This document shows, in pieces, positions 35,727 through 47,159 of a stretch of DNA of 64,000 nucleotides (position 1 is its first letter; every line of letters begins with the position of its first letter). Position numbers and translations under genes: made by a program. The notes beneath the pieces were generated by a model. That model did not search any database. It was not told where the DNA came from and worked only from the letters and a program-made list of their open reading frames with translations. Source of the stretch: Allantophomopsis cytisporea (lineage: Eukaryota > Ascomycota > Leotiomycetes > Phacidiales > Phacidiaceae); NCBI GenBank assembly GCA_024752435.1, contig CP103021.1:62001-126000 (forward strand), given 5' to 3'.

Positions 35727-37842
35727 ATGTCTGATGAAGGGTTGCCCAACGAGGATTGCGCTGTTGATGCATATTCTTTCGAAGGTCTCTCTGGATGGCG
35801 AAGGTATCGAGTGCTTAGACCTGGAAGAGGGATGTATCACGATGTGCGACGACGGTTACCATACTACTGGAGCGATCTCACGGATGCCTTGACATATCGA
35901 ACTGTAGCCAGTACGATTCGAATGTACTTTGTGAAGTTGGTATGAAACTCAAGCTGCTGAATTTTGGCTGATCTACTGCAGTCTCTTGCCCGCCCTGGCC
36001 TATACCTTAGATATGTACCGACGCACTGGCGAATTCTATGGAGTCAACGAAGCCCTTTTTTCTTCCGCACTTGCTGCAATGGTATTTAGCACAATCGGAG
36101 CACAGCCTTTGACAATTGTAGGAATCACGGGGCTTATATCGCTTTTCAACTTCACTATTTACGACATCATCAAGATATACGACGTTAGACTTTATCCTTC
36201 TTTCATGTGCTGGACGGCCATATGGGCGGCTATCTTCCACTGGCTTGTTGCAGTCTGGAATTTGTGTGATTATATGCGCTATGTGACGGACTTTTCAAGC
36301 GAAGCTTTTGGGATGTATGTTGGAATCATTTATTTAGGTGAGTAACGACCCAATTCTCAGCTCGGTTTTGTCTAACTTTGTTTCAAGTCAAAGGTGTCGA
36401 AGAACTCACCAGCGAATTTTCCGCTCACGGAAGTGTGGAAGGCTTCTTGAGTTCCCTGATAGCGATCTTGTACTTTGGAACCATTTATACTCTCGAGAGG
36501 CTTGGGTCCAGCACACTCTGGAAGCCATGGTTTCGCGGTTTACTCGCAGATTATGCTTATCCAGTAGGTCCCAACAATGCTTAATCTTGCTTTTTCAATG
36601 CACAATTCCATTCTTACTCTTACTGATTCCTTATGCAGCTGGGAACGATCTTCTGGGTCGGATTCTCACATATCCCTGGCACTCTGAAGTCAGCTAATAT
36701 TAGCACACTTCCAATAACACGTGCATTCTCTCCGACCCAACCTCGCGGATGGTTGATAGAATTTTGGACGTTGCCTACCAAGTGGATTTTTGTCGCCATT
36801 CCTTTTGGATTTTTGGTTATGCTTCTCTTTTATTATGATCATGTAAGTGATACACGTTGCGTCGCATATCACTACTAAATTCTTTGCAGAACGTTAGTAG
36901 CATTACTGCCCAAGCGAAGCAATTTCCTCTCAAGAAGCCAGGAGGGTTTCATTGGGATTTCTTCCTACTCGGTTGCACAACTTTCATCGCAGGCATATTG
37001 GGTCTCCCTCTGCCCAATGGTTTGGTACCCCAGGTAAGAAGCCATCGTTGGATTAGAGGATGCCTTGCTGATTTATTCACTCAGGCTCCTGTCCATACAG
37101 ATTCATTGACAGTATATGAAACTCAGTTAAAGATAATCCCCACAGAAGAAGGTGAAGGTGCAGAGATAAGACGTCCAATTGTTGTAGCAACAAAAGTTAT
37201 TGAGCAGCGCGTGTCACACTTCTTTATGGGTTTGCTTATCATTGGGACAATGACTCGACCACTTCTTGTTGTTCTCCATACAATGCCTCGTGCTTTGTTT
37301 GCTGGAGTTTTCTTCATCGTTGGGGTATGACAATCTATAAGATTTGTCGAAATGAACAGCTGCTAATCATATTCTAGTGGGGATCTATAGAATCCAATGC
37401 TATTTCGCAGAAATTCTTATATCTCCTCAGCGAAGATCGTTTTGTTCAACGAGATGAGCCACTACTACAAGTCAGAAGAAGGAAGGTGTGGTTTTATATC
37501 TTCTATCAGATGCTGGGAGTAGCTGCAACGGTCGCCATTTCCCAAACGATTGCAGCTATTGGTATGTTTTGTTGAAATCAATAGGAGATAAATGCTAATG
37601 GTGTCGCAGGATTTCCTGTTCTCATCTGCGCGTTGATTCCTTTCCGCTGGATAATGATGCCGAAGCAATTTCGGCCTAAGGAGCTTGAAGTCATGGACGA
37701 TTTCACAGCAAACAACAAGATGGTGTTGGCAAGTTTGGGTGGTGCACCGAAGGTTCACAACGCTGAGTATGGCTTGGAACGAAGATATAGTGAGAAGAAG
37801 CACGGTGTATCACGACAGAGAGCTGGAAGCTTTCAGCGCTAA
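35727..37842 (+). CDS. BOR1: BOR1-like anion/borate transporter (SLC4 family)
   Basis: Plasma-membrane anion exchanger of the HCO3-transporter family; yeast Bor1 exports borate. Eight exons: 35727-35935, 35982-36337, 36388-36563, 36639-36842, 36890-37033, 37085-37324, 37378-37561 and 37610-37842, giving 581 residues. Conserved segments appear in order: GRGMYHDVRRRLPYYWSDLT, NLLPALAYTLDMYRRTGEFY, FSTIGAQPLTIVGITGLISL (first pore helices), WKPWFRGLLADYAYPLGTIF, FHWDFFLLGCTTFIAGILGL, LPNGLVPQAPVHTDSLTVYE, then VGWGSIESNAISQKFLYLLS and FPVLICALIPFRWIMMPKQF. About 10-14 membrane segments are expected. The GLVPQAPVHT-DSL motif requires removing a 51-nt intron (37034-37084) that is itself in frame and stop-free. 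The start context is good and the length is normal. Confidence 0.93.
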
Positions 37843-40087
37843 TCTCATAACACAATTTGAATTATTAGTGATGAAGACCGATATCTGGTGGACTTCAAGA
37901 ATACCTCATACTGAATGCATAGTCCTGGAAGTCAGTACATAGGATCTTGGGAAATTGGCAGCAGGATGGTTTTTAGTAGTTTATATACATACATGGCGGA
38001 CAGTTTAATGCCTGATTAGAGAAGTGGAACTGAATGATTAATATCATTTTTTTGTTCATGAATGTTGTTATATGTGCTTGCTATAAAAATGTCAAAAAAT
38101 TCAAGAACACAGCATCAAAAAAATTCTCTTTACATGCATAGCGAAGTTTGGAACTACATAAGAATGACTCCCTAGAAGTCATCTATGAATAGGCAAGAGT
38201 TTGAATAGGGCAACGAGTGAATGCTACAGTAGAGCGTATTTTAATCTCATCGAATGGACGAATTAAGATTTGGAGGTTTCTGCCCTGAGCTGTTGTTCAC
38301 TGTCACCATGCAAACATGTTTAGAGGAACCAGACTCTATACACAGCAAATATTACTAGTGATGCGAACTACTTTTCAACGGATCCTTTTGAATATGTTTT
38401 TAACATAGTTCCAGTTATTCCTGGTCTAGAACTCAATCGGAATATTTGGCTGGATATTTGTCAGAACATAATCAATAGCAGACTTCACAAGCCACGTGAC
38501 GGCCCACCATGTGGGTGATTTATATGATTATCTCGCAGCGCTTACATTCAATCTATTGCTCTCAAACTTTCGTATGCCGTATTAGCAACGGAGCAGTAAC
38601 CTACTGTTTTAGAAAATAAAAAGCTAAGCTACTTGCAAACGTCACTTGGTGATATATTGTAGAATGAGTTTAAAATTATGCTTCAATAATTTATTAAATC
38701 CTACTATCTAATCATTCAACCTTCTAGTATCTCTATACATTTATATTCACCATATCTTCCTCATACAAATGAGGTTTATAACAAAGGTTGATAAACAAAA
38801 CCTATTGATTAATATACAGCCTAATAAAATGACGCACCAAATAAATGTAATAAAATATTGAAGATGGGAAAGCGTTGCAAAAGGCACTGATAAGAATAAT
38901 AGGCTACATAAGTCGAATTGATGTAGCACAGCTGAGGGATTTCTATTTAAGAAGACAGCAGAAGTCAAGTGCTACGAAATACTAAGTAGCTCAATCAAAT
39001 GTGTCATCGAGCAAGGTCATGAGTAATTTGCTGCGACTTTCATCGGAAAACTAGAGTTGTACATAAAGGAATCTGGATCGGGATTTTCTGAATCATTGTC
39101 AAATGAACAGATTCCTGAACCATAAATACCTGAATCATGACTTTGGAATAGCTGTCCATGAAAGCATTGTGGATGCGAGGTTATGCGTGAAGGCAGTGAG
39201 AAGTATCAGAATCATGCGATGGAGCGTAGGATCTGTATGAGTCCCTATCACATTCCGACATCACTTCAAAGACGTTTCTCAAGCGACATATGCACAGTGC
39301 TCATTGTGATCAGCGCGGAGTTTACTCCATCAGCAGTATTTTCGGCTGAAGCTCAGAATTGGAATAAATCTATGTATTTCTGTAACCGTCCTCCCGAAGT
39401 CCCTTCCTTGGTACCAACGCTTTAATCCTGTAGGAAGCCACCGTGCATCATTTCGGCCACGTCCTTGCATGAATGCATACTTGAACTTCTGAACAACCCC
39501 CTAATTCCTGATTTATGGTAGTAAGGGATCACCTCTGATCCAAGTACTGAATTTGCCTGATGCGTTGACTTACTCTCATAATACACACTGCGATTCGACA
39601 GGATTGAGGGGCCATGAGTTTCAAATGTCTGAGCCTCAACAGTATTTCTTCTACAAATTTACGATCCCCCGACACTAAACGTATTTGCTTGTTCCTCTTC
39701 TGTCGCTTCTTCGTCATTATGTGTAGAAGATTAAACCTGGCGATCGACTATGTTGTGGCTGGGTAACTCTGCGTCCAATCTTTCCTGGTGGAGTAGATAA
39801 TTTCATTTATGCTAACGAATAATCACGATCGCTCAACTTGCTACCAATTGAACTTAAACCACATCGAGGATCAACTTCTGATAAAGAGTTCACTTCGAGC
39901 TGCAGCCGTTATCCGAAAGTATGGAATGAGTCTCGGACTAAAATTACAGATTTTAAATGTATCAAGCTGGCTAGTTTTGACAGGAATATAATAGCATGAA
40001 TCTGTATCGCTCAATTTATATAGTCAAATGCCCACCATTCATTGTCACAGTTTTCTCAGCTGACAGTCATTACCTTTGCATCTGATT
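37843..40087. other. AT-rich gene-free region
   Basis: 2.25 kb with no supportable ORF. AT content is highest at about 38600-38990, where stop codons are dense in all frames. No terminal repeats, target duplication or transposase-like peptide was seen, although an old mutated transposon cannot be excluded by eye. The last 100 bp should be the sedolisin promoter. Confidence 0.5.
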
Positions 40088-42450
40088 ATGCATTTTCATT
40101 CTTTTATACCAAGTTTTCACCCTCTTTTGTTATCCATCTGCATAAATGGCGTTACTGGGGAAATATTTGAGCAGTTGCAGGATACGCCTCGAGGGTGGAC
40201 TTTTCAACGGAACGCAGATTCATTAGAGCCCGTACACCTCCGAATCTCCCTTCAGAACCAGAACGTCGAGGAGTTTTATCAGAAGGTCATCGAAATATCA
40301 ACACCAAGTCATGTGGACTACGGCAAGCATATGGAGAATGATGAGATCAGAAAAATGTTGAATCCCAGGGAAGAATCCTCGGGTATAATTTCAGGTTGGT
40401 TGGAAAGTTGTAATATCACGGCGGTTTCGGATGGGAATGACTGGATTACTTTCGAGACGCAAGTGGAAAATGCAAATCGATTGCTGGATACGAAATTTGC
40501 CTGGTACCATGATGAGAGCGAGGAGGAGATATTGAGGACGATGAATTACTCATTGCCGGGTTTCGTAGCGGAACATGTCAACTTTGTACAGCCAACGACC
40601 AGATTTGGAAACTTAAAGCAGATGCGGTCTGCCATTAACTTGATGGATAGTAAGTTACTTTTCACTTCTGGTCTTACATGTCTAGTTATGTACATAAGAC
40701 CTCCTTGTTGAAGGCGAAGACAAGAAAGTTGTGTCTGTATTTATACCAAATCCATGAGTGATCGGGAATCGTGATCAGCGTTCTCTCTTGGAGCACTCTC
40801 TCTATCTTGGCCCAAGGAAGCTGCCCTTGATTAAGACAGTAAAGCAGAGCTTATCACTAAACTACCTTACAATCACTTATTATCTCCTTGTTATTACAAA
40901 CCCCATCACTGTCAAGACGCTGTTCCATTTTCAAGTAAACCACTCAGCCCTTTCGCTTCTACTCTTTTTTATGAACCAAGATCCGATGTTTCATCCACAT
41001 TGGTTATGCAGTCTCCTTACCGAGCCTTTCTCAAGGAGATCAGGATCCTGCTCTCGGGGCTGTCAAACATGCTGTTCTGCATGCTTTATAAAACGCTCTC
41101 ATATTTTCCAACTTTTCATCAACATTAAACTAACACCAAACAGGGGAAGCACCAAAGAGAGTTGAACGAAAAACGGTGACGACAGAAGATCTGATCTGGC
41201 ACGAAGGCCAGACAACGTTAGATGTCAACAGCTGCAATGAGGTCATTACCCCCCAGTGTCTTCTCGCACTCTACAACATCCACTACACTGCATCATCCAC
41301 CAATGGCAACAAAATCGGCTTCGCTGCCTTCCTAGAAGAATACGCCAAGTACAACGACCTGACCGAGTTCACCAGTACCGCGGCACCCTACGCAGCCTCA
41401 CAGAATTTCTCAGTAGTCTCCTTCAATGGCGGTCTAAACGACCAATCATCCACAGAGATGGGAGAAGCCAATCTAGACAGCCAATACATCGTATCGCTCT
41501 CCTACCCAACCGCAGTAACAGAATACAGCGTGGGTGGCCGCGGACTCAAGATCCCAGACGGCGACTCCCCCAACACAACCGCGAACACCAACGAGCCCTA
41601 CCTGGACCTGTTGCTAGGCCTGATAGCCCTCCCGAATAGCGACCTCCCCCAGACGCTGTCCATCTCGTACGGCGAGAACGAGCAGGAGATCCCGTACGCC
41701 TACGCGCAGCAAGTGTGCATGCTATTCGCGCAGCTGGGGGCGCGCGGCGTCTCCGTCATCTTCGCCAGCGGCGATACGGGCGCCGGCAGTTACTGCGAGG
41801 CGAACGATGGCAGTGGCGCGCCGAAGCTGCAGCCTACGTTCCCGGCGACGTGTCCGTTCGTGACGGCGGTGGGTGGTACCATGTCTATTCCGGAGACGGC
41901 GACGTATTACTCGTCCGGCGGCTTCTCGAATTACTTCGAGCGCCCGGCGTATCAGGATGATGATGTCAGGGGCTATCTGGAGAAGATCGGCGGTCGGAAT
42001 TTGGGGTTCTATAATACTACTGGTCGTGGATACCCTGATGTTGCGGCGCATAGTCGCCCCTTTCTCGTTATCGATGGTGGCGACATTAATCCTTCGCAGG
42101 GAACTTCATGCGCTGCGCCCGTTTTCGCGGCTGTCATTTCGCTGTTGAATTCTGCGCGCCTAGATGCTTGGATGCCGCCTCTTGGCTTCTTGAACCCTTG
42201 GCTGTATGAGATCGGTAAGCTTGGTTTGAATGATATCACCACCGGGGCAAGCACGGGATGTGATGGTTCTGGAGCATTTCATGCAATGCCAAATGATGGT
42301 CCGGTCATTAAGAATGCAGGTTGGAATGCTACTGAGGGGTGGGATGCAGTTAGTGGGCTTGGGACGCCGGATTTTGGGAAGTTGCTGGAGTTGATTGCAC
42401 CATGGGAGACGAATGAAGGGGGTGTTTTGGGGGGTTGTGGAGACACTTGA
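40088..42450 (+). CDS. Secreted S53 sedolisin / tripeptidyl-peptidase
   Basis: Acid serine-carboxyl peptidase of family S53, secreted as a proenzyme. Exons 40088-40649 and 41144-42450 give 622 residues. ATG 40088 opens a hydrophobic signal peptide (about residues 1-25). The propeptide follows (VHLRISLQNQNVEEFYQKVI, STPSHVDYGKHMENDEI, GFVAEHVNFVQPTTRFGNLK). The mature catalytic domain starts after the intron. The catalytic residues are visible: Glu295 and Asp299 in GEANLDSQYIVSLSY, the oxyanion Asp398 in FASGDTGAGSYC, and Ser509 in QGTSCAAPVFAAVISL. The calcium-site region near the end contains GWDAVSGLGTPDFGKLL. The single intron as drawn is 494 nt, unusually long; a missed small exon is possible because the junction between residues 187 and 189 is not strongly conserved. 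Exon 2 between about 41640 and 41930 is much richer in GC than the rest. Confidence 0.9.
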
Positions 42451-43566
42451 TGGGTTATAAGGAGGGTGACTATATCTTCACTTCTTACATTCGTTCAGCA
42501 AACTATGCTCTGAGAGCTATTTTACCAAGTATTGAATCTGTAAATCCAGACTATGGATCGAGAGGGTTGACTGTAGTCCTTTACTTGCTTTCGTGCACCG
42601 ATATTCCCTATAAGAGGTTTGCAAGAGTAATGATTTCGGCAAGCAATGCTTTCAACAACATCACATAATCGAGCTTTTGAAATTCGCAAAGATAAGCTCT
42701 CATAGCAGTACCCTCCCCAGAGAAAGACATTGCGAAGACAACCATATAAGTCGCGAGAAGCTCTGGCGCCCAATTGAGTACCTGAAGGGATACCATAAGC
42801 ACTACATTCATAACCAAGTCTTTCACCATCCAAAGGACCTGTTCACAGAATCCCCGAACCGCACACTTCAATAGATACTCGTGGAGATGATCCAAGTAGG
42901 CCCACCCAACTCGATATACCAGGCAGAGGTGTCGCAACTCCCGCATCTCAGCAAGTGCAATATGTAAAATCTCCTCAAGCCCTTACACGGCACATGAGCA
43001 ATCCCACTCTCACTCGCAAGCCAATCCGGTCTCCATTTTTCACGTGATCATAAAAAAAATTGAACAGGAACTCTTTTCACATCATGTATTCACACCACAT
43101 CTAACTAATCCTACCCCATACTCATCTACCACAACCACCCTTCTGCGCCCAATCAACAAAACGACCAAAGGAAAGGAAAGAAAGCACGCCATGCACGCCG
43201 TGCACTCCAGACAATCAATCAGTCCCATCCGTTCTCCCCCGATTGCATGTATGAAGACAGATGACAAAGGAAAGGGGGTGGGTATTAAAAGTTGTGAGCG
43301 AATTAGTGCTCGGAAGCTGGTATGGTGAATTTTGTAGTCGTGGAGGTGCCTTGATATGCAGCATATGGTGGTAAGAGGGCAAATGCGACGATCAGGCCCA
43401 AAGTTGCATAAAGACTTCAGACAAAATGGGAATTCGTTCGTGCTGACTAGTTCGATGTGGTAAAGAGGCCGTGCATTCGTACAAATCGGATGCTATGCAG
43501 GATATGCTCGCTCTATGTGTCAAGATGGAATCGAGCGTAAGCATCATGGTATGAGGAAGGTTTCAA
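42451..43566. other. Convergent intergenic region, sedolisin / SPG1
   Basis: 1.1 kb between the 3' ends of two convergent genes. No supportable ORF on either strand. A perfect palindrome TCACGTGA lies at 43040-43047, a binding site type of bHLH factors, but its position between two 3' ends gives no clear target. Confidence 0.5.
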
Positions 43567-44585
43567 TTAACCGACGGATTGGTAGAGGAGAAGTGGTTCG
43601 CCGACGTTCTCGATTTCAGGAATGGTGCATTTTAGATCGAAGGCTTTGGAGAGGACGATTTTGAAAATCTGAGAAGACTGTCAGTAGGCATTGGTGGGTG
43701 GGGGGAATGGATAGACAGACCTTTTGGACATTAATGCTGTGACTTGTACTGCTGAAAATCAAACTTGCTCGCATTGCTTTCGCGAATCTTCGGGCCTAGG
43801 AGGTTGTAAGTGATATGTAGGAGAGAAATGCGGACAGCATAAATTACCTGGTTTGAAATCTCCTCTTGATCCTCTCGTGGGAAGTTGACAAAATGATCGT
43901 ACTTGGTGCCCACCAAGAAGGGAATAGCAGTCTTATTGAAACCTCTACCCTGTCTATACCACTCCTTGATGCTATTCAAGGTACTCTTCCTCGTCAAGTC
44001 GAACATAAACAATATGGCAACGGCATCATTACATACCAGCGGCAGCATATTGACAAACTCCCTCTGACCTCCAAGATCCCAGATTGAAAAGGTGATTTCC
44101 GTGTTCCGAATGGATATTGTCTTCTCCATGAAATTGACTCCGAGAGTCTGGATGTAATCCTCGTCCCAACTGCCCTCCACATACTTGACCATCAGGGAGG
44201 TCTTACCAATCTGCGCATCACCCACCATGCCCACCTTAATCACCACACTATTCTTGTTACGCTGCTGCTCAGCGGCCCGCGAATTCTGCTCTTGATATGC
44301 ACCACCGTAACGCTCGCCATTTCCCGAGAGGCCGGAGCCAGGCCGAGAGATCTGGGCTGGGATGCCGGCGGGAGGTGTGGGGTAGCGATTGTTCGGGTCG
44401 GACTCTACTGCGGGGGAGTTTGGATAAGAATGTGATGAAGATGGACGGAATTCTTGTGAAGGAGGAGCAGCATCGAAAGCATTGGCCTGCTCATGTGTGG
44501 GGGTTTGTCCTGGTTCTTCTTGTGCCATTGAATCGTCGTGTTGTGGTATCTCCTTTGGAGCGTCGTGGGCCTCGGCGTCGGCCAT
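43567..44585 (-). CDS. SPG1: SPG1/TEM1 septation GTPase
   Basis: Ras-like GTPase that triggers the septation initiation/mitotic exit network at spindle pole bodies. Exons 44585-43848, 43795-43721 and 43668-43567 give 304 residues. The first ~112 residues are a disordered Pro/Ser/Gln extension, common in mould orthologues and absent from the yeast core. The G domain follows: P-loop GDAQIGKT (122-129), KYVEGSWDEDYIQTLGVNFM effector region, DLGGQ (170-174, Gly-Gly in place of the usual Ala-Gly), and TKYD (227-230) in place of NKxD, as is typical of this subfamily. The last exons read RFAKAMRASLIFSSTSHSIN and end in GEPLLLYQSVG. There is no C-terminal CAAX box, again as expected for Spg1/Tem1. 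Confidence 0.95.
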
Positions 44586-45094
44586 GTTTATGTTTGTGTA
44601 TTTATCTTGGGAAGTGGAGTTTTGACTTCGTGCCTTAACTGGGATGGGCGGAGAGTGCGAAACAGGCTGCTCGATATGTGCGAGAGTACTTTTTTCTATT
44701 CCGCTCAGTGTGAAAGCAAGGGTATTTTCGTGCGATTGGAGTTGTTTCGATAAGGCTGAATTGTCAAATGCGACTGGGTTGTGAAAGTATTCCTACGCTC
44801 TGGCGATGATGACAGTTGAGAAGATCGTTGGATGTGATGTGATGAGGGACGACATTTAGTATTGAGTATTGTACATTTGGAATATGGATGGAGTAGGTTT
44901 GAGAGTGATTGTGTGATTGAAAGTGATTGACTCGAGTCGACTGAGTGACTGAGTGACTTTGACCGAGATCGATTCGATTTGGTCGTGGGATGGTTAATGT
45001 CTTACTTTGGTGCAGTGCAGTGTAATAGTGTAATGCCGGCCAAACACATCCCCCCCCTGGTAGACGATCAAGGCGGCGTCTACCTTAGAGCACG

Positions 45095-45140
45095 AACAAC
45101 AACAAGAACAACAACAACAACAACAAGACAAGCACAACAA
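45095..45140 (+). repeat. CAA-rich microsatellite
   Basis: Interrupted run of CAA/ACA triplets with a few AGA/GCA interruptions, in the SPG1 upstream region. Confidence 0.85.
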
Positions 45141-45555
45141 CTACGCGACTTGCTGGATGTTACTCCACTCACAAAGCAGTACTAAGGGAAACAATGCAGT
45201 ATCTCTCGGACCAAGTAGACCAGTAGACCACCAGACCACCAGACCACCGATCCTCCCGCCTTTTCTGACAGATATTCTTCACAAGTAAGGGATCATGAAC
45301 AAATCAGGGGTCTGAGAGATGGATGTTTGTTGGTAGTGGTGAAGTTATTCCTCTTTGTATTATCTCTTGAAAGTATCGTATCAAGAGGTCTAAGCTTCAT
45401 CTTGTCCCTCATCTCAATCTGAATTGATCGATCGCTGTTTATGATCCGCACCGGCCAAAGGCCCATAAAGCATCAAAGCAGCGGCAACCTTGCCAGGCTG
45501 TGGTAGGTAAGGTACTGCTTGCGCATGAGAGGTGAATTGGTGGGGTCTATTGTTT

Positions 45556-45651
45556 ATGCCTCATTCATGCCTGAGTCATGCCTGATTGATATCTGATTTA
45601 TGCTTGATCTATGCCTGATTTATGCTTGATCTATGCCTGATTTATGCCTCA
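45556..45651 (+). repeat. 11-bp minisatellite, about nine units
   Basis: Units in exact 11-bp register from 45556, consensus ATGCCTGATTT. Units 5-8 alternate between ATGCTTGATCT and ATGCCTGATTT, giving a 22-bp higher-order repeat. The last unit is partly degraded. Confidence 0.9.
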
Positions 45652-45745
45652 ATGCCTGGTTACCTAGTATGAGTAATAATTCCGCCTTGTTTCGTTCCAC
45701 ATGGAATCCACCATGATGATACGGTGCTTTCACCTTCGGTGAGAT

Positions 45746-45778
45746 CAGAGTCAGGGTCAGAGTCAGAGTCAGAGTCGA
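45746..45778 (+). repeat. (CAGAGT)n repeat
   Basis: About five copies of a TCAGAG/TCAGGG hexamer in tandem, in the same intergenic region. Confidence 0.85.
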
Positions 45779-46202
45779 GTGGTCCTTTGCTACCTTACGT
45801 AAGTTAAGGTACTAGCAGTCGGTATCACGTGTTTACCTCACACCACTTGTTACCTACATACCTAGGTAAGGTAGGTAGGTAGGTACTAGGGACAGGTACA
45901 TACATACACACACAGTAGGTACAGTACAGAGATACTTGGTAGGCATCCATGGTCCACCCCACCGTCACCGGCAACTTGACATACAATCCCTGCCTGATAT
46001 AATCAGGCATACATCGAGTAACTCAAAGTCCACCATGCGCGACGCCAAGCGCTCAGGCCCAGACCCTGCCCGTAGCGTGCGTAGGAGCCCATACATTATT
46101 CACAGATAATTATCCTACAGTAGTTGTTACTCTCACAGATCTTATCCCACTATCTCACCAACTCTCTCCCTCCTCTTCCCTTCATCCTCTACAACATACA
46201 CA

Positions 46203-46827
46203 ATGGCTTCAATTACCCGCGCATTCAGGCCAATAGCCAGCAGAATGGCCATTAAGACCACTGCCATTTCCTCCAAGCAATACACTCCATTCACAGCCCG
46301 CGCATTCTCCGCCAGCGCCATCGGTACATAACTCCCACCCCACGGCTATGAACAAATGCTGGTGAACAAGAATATGGAAGAAGAAGAAGAAGAAGAAGAA
46401 AACATAAGCTGACACCCAATGGCTTCCTTCAGCACCAGCGAAGAAGTACACCAAGGATCACGAATGGATCGATCTGTCCGCCGATAACAAGACCGGTACC
46501 ATTGGTATCTCCGATTACGCTGCCCACGCCCTGGGAGACGTCGTCTACGTCGAGCTTCCAACCACTCCAATGGAGGTCAGCGCCGGTGACTCCATTGGTG
46601 CCGTCGAGTCCGTGAAGTCTGCTTCGGATATCAACTCGCCCATTACCTGCACCATTGTTGAGGTCAACAGCCTTTTGGAGGAGACCCCGGGTACCATCAA
46701 CAAGAAGCCAGAGGAGAGTGGCTCCGGTGGTGGATGGGTGGCCAAGGTCGAGGTGGGTGAGGAGGGAGTCAAGGGCTTGGAGGACTTGATGGATGAGGCT
46801 GCATACAAGGCCTTCACCGAGGAGTAA
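46203..46827 (+). CDS. GCV3: Glycine cleavage system H protein, mitochondrial
   Basis: Lipoyl carrier of the glycine decarboxylase complex, shuttling the methylamine group between P, T and L proteins in the mitochondrial matrix. Exons 46203-46323 and 46433-46827 give 171 residues. The first ~40 residues are Arg/Ser/Ala-rich without acids, a mitochondrial presequence ending near ARAFSASAI. The H-protein fold follows with KYTKDHEWIDLSADN, IGISDYAAHALGDVVYVELP and the lipoylation site VESVKSASDINSP, where Lys102 is the expected lipoyl-lysine. The acidic C-terminus ends in MDEAAYKAFTEE. The 109-nt intron contains a (GAA)8 microsatellite. The gene converges on HEM3, with 332 bp between stop codons. 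Confidence 0.96.
46377..46400 (+). repeat. (GAA)8 microsatellite within GCV3 intron
   Basis: Eight GAA triplets in the GCV3 intron, about 32 nt upstream of the acceptor and so close to the likely branch region. Confidence 0.85.
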
Positions 46828-47159
46828 AGCTCTAATTTTCTTTCCGATAAAGTCACAGGATAAATTCAACATAAAGGAGTCGTGGTCGCTACAACTCAAC
46901 TGCATCAACAATGGGAGTTTTGATTTTATTTTATTCAGTTCGCGATAACAGCACCAATGGAAAATATCATTTCACCACAACTTTTCCCCTATGATAGTCT
47001 ATTGAACCCAGCCAAGAAATTTTGACATGGCTCAAGCATGTCTATACGTGTGTGATGATTTTGCTTTCCTTCCAAGTCCCATAAAAAAAAGTTGTCGTCA
47101 TGAAATCGTTATCAGTGCACATTACATGAGAGCATTACCACACGTGCGCACGTAACACG
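46828..47159. other. Convergent 3' region GCV3 / HEM3
   Basis: 332 bp between convergent stop codons, AT-rich with CATAAAAAAAAG near 47080. Presumed overlapping 3' UTRs; no ORF. Confidence 0.5.

Larger units (their letters stand above)
44586..46202. promoter_or_regulatory. Repeat-rich divergent region, SPG1 / GCV3
   Basis: 1.6 kb between the divergent SPG1 and glycine-cleavage H-protein start codons, unusually rich in simple repeats: a CAA/ACA tract at 45095-45140, AGACCACC units at 45211-45247, an 11-bp minisatellite at 45556-45651, CAGAGT units at 45746-45778, and GTAG/TACC runs at 45851-45890. Pyrimidine tracts at 46141-46190 lie just before GCV3. No ORF is supportable. Confidence 0.6.

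Noticed and set aside
31677..38180. 17-nt sequence ATGACTCCCTAGAAGTC at 31677 and 38164, resembling an imperfect palindrome
   Set aside because: The flanks do not align, and one such shared 17-mer in 64 kb is not far from chance, so a mobile element is not supported.
40758..41165. 135-codon ORF within and past the sedolisin intron
   Set aside because: It runs out of frame into the catalytic exon, and its composition looks random.
41722..42051. Arg-rich ORFs on both strands over the sedolisin exon
   Set aside because: They are shadows created by the high GC of the real coding frame.
43040..43047. TCACGTGA palindrome as a promoter element
   Set aside because: It lies between two convergent 3' ends, so no target gene can be assigned.
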